Made by a program: the position numbers and the translations under genes. A stretch of DNA of 8,395 bases, from contig JAQWCT010000111.1 of assembly GCA_028705785.1 (NCBI GenBank), positions 1 to 8,395 on the forward strand. The letters are read 5' to 3'. Origin of the DNA: Sulfurospirillaceae bacterium. Its GTDB lineage: Bacteria; Campylobacterota; Campylobacteria; Campylobacterales; Sulfurospirillaceae. Shown piece by piece: positions 1-6,018 of the stretch (position 1 is the first letter of the stretch; every line of letters begins with the position of its first letter). The notes below the pieces were generated by a model. It saw only the letters and a program-made list of their open reading frames with translations, was not told the DNA's origin and did not search any database.

Positions 1-1419
1 AATGCTACCATCAATATTGGTATATACGGCCTTGTTAAAAGTAAAAAGTTTGGGACGCTTTTTGGGGAAATGTAACATAAGCTCAAAAGTTTCAGCCCCT
101 TTACTTTTGAGCAAAACAATGTCATTTTCCCTTCTCTCTTGTGCCCACTCTTTTGGAAAAAAGTCAAAAGCACTCTTACCTATCATCTCCTCTTTACTCA
201 AATCATATAAAGTCGCAAAAGCTTTGTTTCCACCCAAATATTCACCCTCAACATTACTATAATATATAGGATTTGGGATAGTATCAAGTAAGACTCTCAT
301 AAATTCAAGTTGATTTTTTAGTGCCATTTCACTATGTTTTCGTTTTCTGACATTTTGCATCAAAAAAACCACAATCATTAAAATTGCGCTTAAAATAGAT
401 ATAAAAAGCCATACAACACTTTTATATTCTTCATAAAGAGAAAATGGCTTATTGATAATTTCATAGTGATTGAGCGTTGGGGGTATGTTTATTTTATAAG
501 ATTTAAGTTCATGATAGTCAAAAATATAACGATTAGGACTTTTATCGACAATCGGTATCGTATTGATTTTTTTCCCAGCAAATAATTGATCAACTATCTT
601 ACATGCAGCTTCTGCTTGAGAATTAGCACTCGTAAGAAATCCTCCCACAATGCCATAATCAAGATAAAAATCCCATAATCCATAAATCGGTACTTGACTG
701 ACTTGTCGAATTTGCTTCAAATTTTCTTTATAGGTAAAGAACTTTCCCGTTTTATCTTTGAAAAGTAAAACCCATAAAATAACACTATTTTTTCCAAGTG
801 CTTTGGTTTTAGACTCAATTTCTTCCATATCCATACTATCGACATGTTCTATTTCAATACGATTGGCATATTTAGGAGCAACCACATCCATTTCTTTACG
901 CATTGCATCACCGGTCACTGATCTTTCATTAATAATCAATATTTTGTCTAATTGTGGATGCAAGGAGAGAATAAGATCAATATTTTTTTCAATGTCCACA
1001 TTTTCAACCACGCCACTTACTTGATTTATACCCTCAATCATTGAAGCGCTATAATTATTAATGCCTAAAAATACGATAGGAATGTTAAAAAAAAGTTCTT
1101 CATAATGTTCTTTGACAAATTCTAAGGCACTATTGTCTGCAACCATTACCACATCGAACTTATTGTTATTAAATCTTTCTTTATAATATTGATAAAATTT
1201 TTCAAGATACTCTTTTGTATCAATTCTTTTAGTATCCATAAAAACCGTTGATAAAAAAATATTTTCTTTGTCTAAAAAATTTTTTTCGATGACTCTAGAC
1301 ATATCATCACTCCATTTATAACCTTTATGGTAGGACTGAATCAGTAATATATCTTTTGTTCCCTTAGCCTCTAAAACAAAAAAGCTTAGACACGCTAGGA
1401 GTATCAAAAACTTTTTCAT
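1..1419 (-). CDS. Membrane sensor protein with periplasmic substrate-binding-like domain and PAS domain (3' end outside window)
   Basis: The frame is open without a stop from an ATG at 1417-1419 to the left edge, giving the first 473 residues. Residues 1-19 look like a signal peptide (MKK, a hydrophobic run, then LEAKG). Residues about 22-320 resemble the ABC-type substrate-binding fold often fused to bacterial signalling proteins; the near-N-terminal SYHKGYKWSDDM motif (residues 28-40) is typical of that group. A single transmembrane helix spans about 335-354, followed by the basic stretch RKRK. A PAS domain starts near 374 (motifs LLDTIPNPIYY, GGNKAF, GKSAFDFFP). The predicted layout is periplasmic ligand sensing, one membrane pass and a cytoplasmic PAS. 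The output domain (histidine kinase or GGDEF/EAL are the usual choices) lies beyond the edge and cannot be named. The gene follows an 86-residue ORF by 15 bases and has only a weak ribosome binding site, so cotranscription is likely. The ligand is unknown. Confidence 0.85.
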   Translation of the reverse strand, partial: MKKFLILLACLSFFVLEAKGTKDILLIQSYHKGYKWSDDMSRVIEKNFLDKENIFLSTVFMDTKRIDTKEYLEKFYQYYKERFNNNKFDVVMVADNSALEFVKEHYEELFFNIPIVFLGINNYSASMIEGINQVSGVVENVDIEKNIDLILSLHPQLDKILIINERSVTGDAMRKEMDVVAPKYANRIEIEHVDSMDMEEIESKTKALGKNSVILWVLLFKDKTGKFFTYKENLKQIRQVSQVPIYGLWDFYLDYGIVGGFLTSANSQAEAACKIVDQLFAGKKINTIPIVDKSPNRYIFDYHELKSYKINIPPTLNHYEIINKPFSLYEEYKSVVWLFISILSAILMIVVFLMQNVRKRKHSEMALKNQLEFMRVLLDTIPNPIYYSNVEGEYLGGNKAFATLYDLSKEEMIGKSAFDFFPKEWAQERRENDIVLLKSKGAETFELMLHFPKKRPKLFTFNKAVYTNIDGSI

Positions 1420-1434
1420 CGCTATTGTTACAAC

Positions 1435-1695
1435 CTAAACAATAAAAAAACTTTTGGGATTTTTGATGATGGCACCATGTTCGGCAATTGCTTCATCAGC
1501 CATATTGTAGCGTTCGTTAAAGATAGTTTTATGAAATTGTACTTCGTCATTAATAATCTCAAAAACCATTGTTTCATAAACAAGTTTTTTTGAATCACCC
1601 TCAAAAAAAGAGTGCCTTACATGCATACTAATAGTAGAAATTAAAAATTCTCTCTCATCTATCTTAATAACATTTTTTAGTTCTAACTCGCGCAT
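1435..1695 (-). CDS. Conserved-looking small hypothetical protein, 86 residues
   Basis: I do not recognise this protein by name. The ATG at 1693-1695 is preferred because AAAGGA at 1704-1709 sits 8 bases upstream; the in-frame TTG just before it (1696-1698) would be too close to that site. The product is 86 residues, soluble, mixed charge, with no signal peptide or transmembrane segment. It begins MRELELKNVIKI and has alternating hydrophobic residues suggesting beta strands (FLISTISMHV, YETMVFEI), then a helix-like ERYNMADEAIAEHGAII. The pattern of beta strands followed by a YxxxxEAIxxH segment recalls short uncharacterised proteins of Campylobacterota, but this is from memory and unverified. 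It lies 15 bases upstream of the sensor gene, so the two probably share a transcript. It could be a small partner of that sensor or an unrelated housekeeping protein; nothing in the sequence decides. Confidence 0.75.
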   Translation of the reverse strand: MRELELKNVIKIDEREFLISTISMHVRHSFFEGDSKKLVYETMVFEIINDEVQFHKTIFNERYNMADEAIAEHGAIIKNPKSFFIV

Positions 1696-1703
1696 CAATA
1701 TAA

Positions 1704-1709
1704 TCCTTT
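1704..1709 (-). promoter_or_regulatory. Ribosome binding site fixing the start of the 86-residue ORF
   Basis: AAAGGA on the minus strand lies 8 bases before the ATG at 1693-1695 and only 5 bases before the alternative TTG at 1696-1698, so it supports the ATG. Confidence 0.6.
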
Positions 1710-1731
1710 AATGCAAATAAAAGTTGAAAAG

Positions 1732-1740
1732 ATGATAACA
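1732..1740 (-). promoter_or_regulatory. Candidate extended -10 promoter for the 86-residue ORF and sensor gene
   Basis: The minus strand reads TGTTATCAT: a TATCAT box (one mismatch to TATAAT) at 1732-1737 directly preceded by TGT. It lies about 37 bases before the ATG, in the AT-rich spacer between the tRNA gene and the ORF. There is no clear -35 box, which is normal for Campylobacterota housekeeping promoters. Readthrough from the tRNA transcript is an alternative. The rest of the spacer (1741-1800) shows only A/T tracts and no GC-rich hairpin. Confidence 0.4.
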
Positions 1741-1800
1741 TAATTTAATGTTGTAGTTTATAAATTTTTTGATTTAAAAGTGAAAGAATTAAAGAAAAGA

Positions 1801-1885
1801 TGGTGCGGTCGGGGGGATTTGAACCCCCACACCCGTAGGGCGCTACCACCTCAAGGTAGTGTGTCTACCGTTTCACCACGACCGC
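1801..1885 (-). tRNA. tRNA-Leu (anticodon GAG)
   Basis: The minus-strand sequence folds as a class II tRNA of 85 bases. The acceptor stem is GCGGTCG (1879-1885) paired with CGACCGC (1805-1811), with discriminator A at 1804 and an encoded CCA at 1801-1803. The anticodon stem CTACC/GGTAG encloses loop TTGAGGT at 1848-1854, placing anticodon GAG at 1850-1852. A long variable arm (CGCCC paired with GGGTG) and a perfect T stem GGGGG/CCCCC around TTCAAAT complete the fold. The GAG anticodon reads CUC and CUU leucine codons. It lies just behind the atpE terminator hairpin. Confidence 0.97.
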
Positions 1886-1906
1886 ATATAAGAAAGAGAA
1901 AGAAGA

Positions 1907-1927
1907 TGAGGTCTTAAAAAGACCTCA
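1907..1927 (-). terminator. atpE: Intrinsic terminator-like hairpin after atpE
   Basis: The minus strand reads TGAGGTCTT, a TTT loop, then AAGACCTCA: a perfect 9-base stem with a 3-base loop, starting 5 bases after the atpE stop codon. The following bases (1890-1906) are pyrimidine-rich (TCTTCTTTCTC) rather than a pure T tract, so termination may be incomplete. The hairpin separates the abundant atpE message from the tRNA gene 21 bases further on. Confidence 0.6.
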
Positions 1928-1931
1928 ATTT

Positions 1932-1937
1932 ATTATA
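1932..1937 (-). promoter_or_regulatory. Candidate -10 box for tRNA-Leu inside the end of atpE
   Basis: A perfect TATAAT on the minus strand overlaps the atpE stop codon (TAA at 1933-1935). Initiation about 7 bases downstream would fall inside the terminator hairpin, giving a transcript that lacks the first half of the stem and so escapes termination before the tRNA. There is no -35 match at the usual distance. In AT-rich DNA this box could be chance. Confidence 0.3.
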
Positions 1938-2232
1938 AAAATGGATTTGCGTAAAGAGCGATCAAAGAGATAACAAGTGCATAAATAACTTGTGCTTCGA
2001 TCATCGCAAGAGCGATAAACATTGTAGTCATTAGCTTTCCGCCAAGACCTGGGTTTCTAGCAGTACCCGCGATTGTTGCAGCTGCAGTATTTCCCATACC
2101 AACCGCTCCACCAAGAGCAGCAAGACCCAAACCAACACCAGCAGCAAGTACTGAGTAAGCTTTGATAGTTTCACCATCACCTGCAAATGCAAATGTTGCA
2201 AGAGCAGCAATTAGAAAAAGAACTTTTTTCAT
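1933..2232 (-). CDS. atpE: F-type ATP synthase subunit c, 99 residues
   Basis: Subunit c forms the rotating membrane ring of the Fo motor and carries ions across the cytoplasmic membrane. The protein has a glycine-rich first transmembrane helix (residues 27-47, GVGLGLAALGGAVGMG), the polar loop ARNPG at 58-62, and a second helix with the ion-binding carboxylate E79 in MIEAQVIYAL. The residue after E79 is Ala and the first helix lacks the Gln of sodium-binding rings, so proton coupling is inferred. The ATG at 2230-2232 is chosen because GGGAG lies 6 bases upstream; the longer frame from a TTG at 2256 has no support. The protein exceeds the usual 75-85 residues because residues 1-17 look like a signal peptide ending AFA before GDGET, a trait I recall from Helicobacter and Campylobacter AtpE. 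It sits apart from any other atp gene and appears to have its own promoter. Confidence 0.96.
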   Translation of the reverse strand: MKKVLFLIAALATFAFAGDGETIKAYSVLAAGVGLGLAALGGAVGMGNTAAATIAGTARNPGLGGKLMTTMFIALAMIEAQVIYALVISLIALYANPFL

Positions 2233-2238
2233 GAATTT

Positions 2239-2243
2239 CTCCC
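2239..2243 (-). promoter_or_regulatory. atpE: Strong ribosome binding site of atpE
   Basis: GGGAG on the minus strand, 6 bases before the ATG at 2230-2232. It selects the 99-residue start over the upstream TTG and fits the high expression needed for the many c subunits in each ring. Confidence 0.8.
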
Positions 2244-2266
2244 ATGTTTTTTTCAAAGTCTGTTCG

Positions 2267-2308
2267 GATATAATCCCTACTTACCACTTTGTGAGTTGGG
2301 ATTATATC
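2267..2308. repeat. Perfect 11-base inverted repeat upstream of atpE
   Basis: GATATAATCCC at 2267-2277 is repeated as its exact reverse complement GGGATTATATC at 2298-2308, separated by 20 bases. The arm centres are 31 bases apart, close to three helical turns. Each arm is itself nearly palindromic: GGAT-ATA-ATCC at 2266-2276 is perfect, and GGAT-TAT-ATCA at 2299-2309 has one mismatch. The right arm contains the atpE -10 box. No T tract follows on the minus strand, so it is not a standard pnp terminator. A paired operator is possible; no regulator is known to me. Confidence 0.6.
2301..2306 (-). promoter_or_regulatory. atpE: Candidate -10 box of the atpE promoter
   Basis: A perfect TATAAT on the minus strand lies 68 bases before the atpE ATG, in the gap after pnp. 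The upstream sequence is T-rich (CTTTTTAACAATTTGATTGA) with no -35 box at 16-18 bases, the usual form of a Campylobacterota sigma-70 promoter. Transcription would start near 2294, giving a leader of about 60 bases. The box lies inside the right arm of the inverted repeat. Confidence 0.6.
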
Positions 2309-2335
2309 AATCAAATTGTTAAAAAGCCATTAAAT

Positions 2336-4588
2336 CTATTTTTCTAATCCCAACTCGATTTTATTGCCTGTTTGTTTAAGTATTTTAACGCGTACTTTTT
2401 GTTCAAGCTCTAAATAATCACCGACTTTTTCGACACGATGATCTGCAATTTTCGATACATGTAAAAGTCCGTCTATTCCACCGGGAAGTTCTACAAAAGC
2501 CCCAAAATCAACAATGCGTTTAACCACACCATCAACAATTTCATCTTGTACAAAAGTAGGCACTTCTTTGACTTCTTTGTGCCCACTTCCCCTACTATCT
2601 CTATCTCGACCTCCGCCACCATGTCCGCCTCTTCCGCCAAACGATGGTTTATTGACGATTCCGATGATATGCTCTTTTGCCGCTTCTACTTTACTTTTAT
2701 TTTCACCCGCAATTTTGACTTCACCTTTTTCGCGGTCCAAATCGATAGAAACTTCAAATCTCTCTATAATTTCTCGAATTGTTTTACCCGCTTGTCCGAT
2801 AATATCTACAATTTTAGAAGGATCAACGCTAAATAGTTCGAGTTTTGGAAGAATGGCATTGTTGACGACAATGCTTGAGCTTGCATCTTCCATAATTCTA
2901 AGAATATGCTCTCTTCCCTCTTTTGCTTGATAAAGTGCCTCTTTAAGAACATCTCGTGAAATACCACCTAACTTAATGTCCATCTGAAGAGCAGTCACAC
3001 CATCTTTGGTTCCAGCCACTTTAAAATCCATATCGCCATCATGGTCTTCAAGTCCCATAATATCACTTAAGACAGCATGCTTGTCGCCTTCAAAAATAAG
3101 CCCCATAGCAATACCAGCTACAAGTTTTTCAACATTAACACCCGCTGATCTTAAAGCCAAGGCACCACCACAAATGGTAGCCATAGAAGAAGAACCATTG
3201 GATTCTAATATCTCAGAAACTAATCTAATCGTTTGTAGTCTATTAATATCAAGAACAGGTTCAAGTGCACGACGAGCAAGATTGCCATGTCCTAATTCTC
3301 TTCTTCCTGGAGGGCGAAGAGGAGAAGCTTCCCCTACGGAAAATCCTGGAAAGTTATAATTAACCATGAAAGTATCTGTTGCTACGCCCTTTTCAGTCAA
3401 AAGATCATACATTTGTGCATCTTTATCATTGCCTAGTGTAACAATTGCCAACGCTTGTGTTTGACCTCTTGTAAATAGACATGAACCATGCGCTAAAGGG
3501 AGAATATTGGTTTCAATAGAGATAGGACGAACTTCATTGAGGGCACGACCATCAGCACGAACTCTTTTTTCGATAATCATCTCACGGACAATTTTTTTCT
3601 TATAACTTTGAATCACGCTATCAACCAACGCTTTAGTCCAAGACTCAAGGGTAGCTATTTCATCTTTTAAAATTCTATCAACGATACGACTCAGTTCTGA
3701 AGCTCTCTCACTTTTTGCCATTTTATTGATTGCATCATAGACATCTTCTTTATAGAACTCATCGATATATGCAGCAATCGCATCACTCTCTAAATCTTGT
3801 TTATAATCAAGAATAGCATCTTCTTTTTTTAACCCAGAAAATACTTTTTCATATGCTGTCGTCGCTTCGGTAATGGCACTTTGTGCTTTATCAATCGCTT
3901 CTAAAATAGCCTCTTCGTCGAATTCATTTATGGATTGGGTAGAAATAAGGCTTTGAGCCAAAGTTGGGTCTAGCATCGGATCAATCGCCATTGCAGGAAT
4001 ACTTGAAGTCTCAAGTGATGGATTTGCACGCATCTCTATCATCAAAAGCTCTTCTTTTGTTCCAGCAACATAAAGGTCTAGCGTACTAGTTTTAAGCTCA
4101 CTATTGCTTGGATTAACAACATACTTTCCATCGATATTACCTATACGAACACCTGCAACGACCTTGTTGACAGGAATGTCGGATAGATATAACGCAGCAC
4201 TTGCTGCATTGAGCGCTGCAACTTGAAGATCAACGCTTGGATCACAACTAAGGACAAAAACAACGATTTGTGTAGGATAAGCATAACCTTTAGGGAAAAG
4301 TGGTCTTAAGCTTCTATCTATTACGCGTGCCGTCAAAGTCTCAAAATCACCCGGTTTTGTCTCTCTTTTGATATATCCACCAGGAATTTTACCAACGGCA
4401 TAACTTTTTTCGATATATTGAACAGTAAGAGGAACAAAATTTTCTGCTACTTGATTGTCATCTCTAGATACGGTTGCTAAAATAACAGTATTTTTAATTT
4501 TGAGCATGACTGCTCCAGCTGCTTGTTTAGCAACCTTACCGATGTCGTAAATCTCTTCTTGGTTGTTAACGCTTATTTTGTATTCCAC
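2336..4588 (-). CDS. pnp: Polynucleotide phosphorylase, 750 residues
   Basis: PNPase degrades RNA from the 3' end using phosphate, releasing nucleoside diphosphates, and can run in reverse to add tails. The order is: first RNase PH domain (about 1-230), helical linker (about 230-330), second, catalytic RNase PH domain (about 345-575), KH domain (about 585-645, GxxG loop at 598-601) and S1 domain (about 683-750). Residues equivalent to the E. coli active site are present: R429-R430 in GRRELGHG, the serine run S466-S468 in ESNGSSSMA, and D515, D519, D521 and K523 in EDHDGDMDFK. The start is GTG at 4586-4588, chosen because GAGGAG at 4596-4601 lies 7 bases upstream and MEYKISVNN is a normal PNPase start. 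It is slightly longer than the E. coli enzyme (about 711), partly from a Gly/Arg/Asp-rich stretch at 649-671 between KH and S1. It probably shares a transcript with the upstream J-domain and lptD genes. Confidence 0.98.
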   Translation of the reverse strand: MEYKISVNNQEEIYDIGKVAKQAAGAVMLKIKNTVILATVSRDDNQVAENFVPLTVQYIEKSYAVGKIPGGYIKRETKPGDFETLTARVIDRSLRPLFPKGYAYPTQIVVFVLSCDPSVDLQVAALNAASAALYLSDIPVNKVVAGVRIGNIDGKYVVNPSNSELKTSTLDLYVAGTKEELLMIEMRANPSLETSSIPAMAIDPMLDPTLAQSLISTQSINEFDEEAILEAIDKAQSAITEATTAYEKVFSGLKKEDAILDYKQDLESDAIAAYIDEFYKEDVYDAINKMAKSERASELSRIVDRILKDEIATLESWTKALVDSVIQSYKKKIVREMIIEKRVRADGRALNEVRPISIETNILPLAHGSCLFTRGQTQALAIVTLGNDKDAQMYDLLTEKGVATDTFMVNYNFPGFSVGEASPLRPPGRRELGHGNLARRALEPVLDINRLQTIRLVSEILESNGSSSMATICGGALALRSAGVNVEKLVAGIAMGLIFEGDKHAVLSDIMGLEDHDGDMDFKVAGTKDGVTALQMDIKLGGISRDVLKEALYQAKEGREHILRIMEDASSSIVVNNAILPKLELFSVDPSKIVDIIGQAGKTIREIIERFEVSIDLDREKGEVKIAGENKSKVEAAKEHIIGIVNKPSFGGRGGHGGGGRDRDSRGSGHKEVKEVPTFVQDEIVDGVVKRIVDFGAFVELPGGIDGLLHVSKIADHRVEKVGDYLELEQKVRVKILKQTGNKIELGLEK

Positions 4589-4595
4589 TCTTTTT

Positions 4596-4601
4596 CTCCT
4601 C
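4596..4601 (-). promoter_or_regulatory. pnp: Ribosome binding site of pnp (GTG start)
   Basis: GAGGAG on the minus strand, 7 bases before the GTG at 4586-4588. It supports the non-ATG start. The 40-base gap to the upstream gene holds no convincing -10 box. Confidence 0.8.
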
Positions 4602-4628
4602 TTTTATGGTTATCTTGTATTAGGTCTT

Positions 4629-4895
4629 TTAAAATCTAAATCTATTAGCATGTAACTCTTGCGGAAACTGATGATTCATTTCCTCTTCACTAAAAGTAAA
4701 CTTGAACTCTTCCATATATGTTTTGATGATAGCATAAGCTTCATTGATTTTTGCCATCTCCTCAGTACTTCCTCCACAATCAGGATGCATCTTCACGGCT
4801 AAAAAATGATAATGCTCCTTTAACTCAGATATTGTTATCAAACAAGGTAAGCAGAGAATTTCAAGAGAATTTTTAATAGCTTCACTTTTTTTCAT
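4629..4895 (-). CDS. Small stand-alone J-domain (DnaJ-like) protein, 88 residues
   Basis: J domains stimulate the ATPase of DnaK-type Hsp70 chaperones through an HPD motif. Here HPD is at residues 37-39, between helix II (about 23-36, SELKEHYHFLAVKM) and helix III (about 44-60, TEEMAKINEAYAIIKTY), with the usual glycines after the motif (CGGS). Nothing else fits in the protein: there is no G/F region, zinc finger or substrate-binding domain. The C-terminal 28 residues are charged and unassigned. Helix II is less basic than in DnaJ, where basic residues contact DnaK. The ATG at 4893-4895 lies 4 bases after the lptD stop with only a weak ribosome binding site, so translation is probably coupled to lptD. 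The partner and client are unknown; with lptD and pnp as neighbours a specialised co-chaperone is possible but unproven. Confidence 0.85.
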   Translation of the reverse strand: MKKSEAIKNSLEILCLPCLITISELKEHYHFLAVKMHPDCGGSTEEMAKINEAYAIIKTYMEEFKFTFSEEEMNHQFPQELHANRFRF

Positions 4896-4899
4896 TGCT

Positions 4900-6018
4900 T
4901 TAGAGTTTTTGCTCTTTTTGCGTAGAAAAATCTTGACTTACACTTCCTATTGGATAAAAGTTAAACTGTAACAAAAAGCCTTTTCTATTCACTGAGTCTA
5001 TACTAGAACTGGTAAGGCGAGGTAACTTAATATCACGATACATTAATGAATAATCCCAGCATTTTTTAGTGTGTTTATAACCCAAACTCCATGATTTTAC
5101 AATTTCATCGTTGAGATCATAATCAGCAGAAGCAAAAATATTATACCCACCAAAATACTTCGTATCAGCATACAAAGTCACATAACTATAATCTTTTTTA
5201 TCCAAGCTTTCCTCATAAGTGCTATCTTCGTAGGTATATCTCAATGATGTGGCATAAACATCATCTTTATAATTAACGGAAACTTGGTTTCTTGAGAATG
5301 TATCAAATTCATGAGAATAATTAACAGCATTCCCCACAAAAAAGTTCTCATTTACATGGTATTTGATATCGTTCTCCAAGTCACCATATTTATAACGATC
5401 ATTACCATAATAATAAACTTGTCTTAATTTATGACTCAGTTTTTTTTCACCATCTGTGGTATAGAAAAACTCTTTGAGATTAAGTACAGTGCTTTTTTCT
5501 ATAGTATCAAGAGGAATAAAGTCTTGCATATAACCATCTTTGGTTTCTGCACTCGGAATGACATGGTCAAGTCCCACATACATCGTATGTAAGAAATTAC
5601 TATACGGTTTTGCAAGATCTGTATACATCGAAAATTTGTGATAATTTCTAAAATACTGTCCGTATCCACCATTAGAATCTTCGCTGCCATAGGAAGCATG
5701 TGTCATGTAAACATTCTCAGAGACACTTACATGTAAGTAATCTTCAAGCATAGAAAAATATAATGTTAGAGGAGCATTAAACTCATTTTGAAAAGCGGTT
5801 ATACCCTCATTTCTTTCATAATTTTTAGCTTTATAATCTACAGAGTAGAGAAGATTATCAAACAATAAACTATTAGAAAATCGGTGATAATGTAAAGTTG
5901 GAAGCTCTTGCAAAGTATCTGCATTCGAGATTTTAGAAGTATCAATGTAATACTTTGCGTACAATCCAAAATAGTCCAAATCTCTCTTAGCATAATAATT
6001 AACGCGTGAAGTTGCCAA
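4900..6018 (-). CDS. lptD: LptD C-terminal part (most of the outer-membrane barrel), out of frame with the N-terminal part
   Basis: From TTG at 6016-6018 to the stop at 4900 this frame gives 372 residues that continue LptD (LATSRVNYYAKR, FGLYAKYYIDTSK, TLQELPTLHYHRF, then repeated amphipathic strands rich in Tyr and Asp). The C-terminus (RKGFLLQFNFYPIGS) has the alternating aromatic pattern of a closing barrel strand. The TTG has no ribosome binding site and there is no signal peptide, so this part is not expected to be made as a separate functional protein; it only makes sense fused to the preceding frame. Confidence 0.75.
   Translation of the reverse strand: MATSRVNYYAKRDLDYFGLYAKYYIDTSKISNADTLQELPTLHYHRFSNSLLFDNLLYSVDYKAKNYERNEGITAFQNEFNAPLTLYFSMLEDYLHVSVSENVYMTHASYGSEDSNGGYGQYFRNYHKFSMYTDLAKPYSNFLHTMYVGLDHVIPSAETKDGYMQDFIPLDTIEKSTVLNLKEFFYTTDGEKKLSHKLRQVYYYGNDRYKYGDLENDIKYHVNENFFVGNAVNYSHEFDTFSRNQVSVNYKDDVYATSLRYTYEDSTYEESLDKKDYSYVTLYADTKYFGGYNIFASADYDLNDEIVKSWSLGYKHTKKCWDYSLMYRDIKLPRLTSSSIDSVNRKGFLLQFNFYPIGSVSQDFSTQKEQKL

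Noticed and set aside
758..1024. Plus-strand ORF opposite the sensor gene
   Set aside because: The product is Ser/Ile-rich and low in complexity, antisense to a clear coding frame with recognisable domains. The frame at 2-262 is rejected for the same reason.
2233..2256. Extended atpE start at an upstream TTG
   Set aside because: It would place extra charged residues before the signal-peptide-like segment and ignore the strong GGGAG site in front of the ATG at 2230-2232.
2278..2335. Rho-independent terminator for pnp
   Set aside because: The only stem available is the long-loop inverted repeat with no T tract after it; the T run near 2320 has no hairpin in front of it.
2514..2930. Plus-strand ORF of 138 codons opposite pnp
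   Set aside because: It lies wholly antisense to well-conserved PNPase codons, and its Ser/Pro/Leu-rich product looks like a reverse-strand shadow. The same holds for the plus-strand frames at 2546-2836 and 3006-3359.
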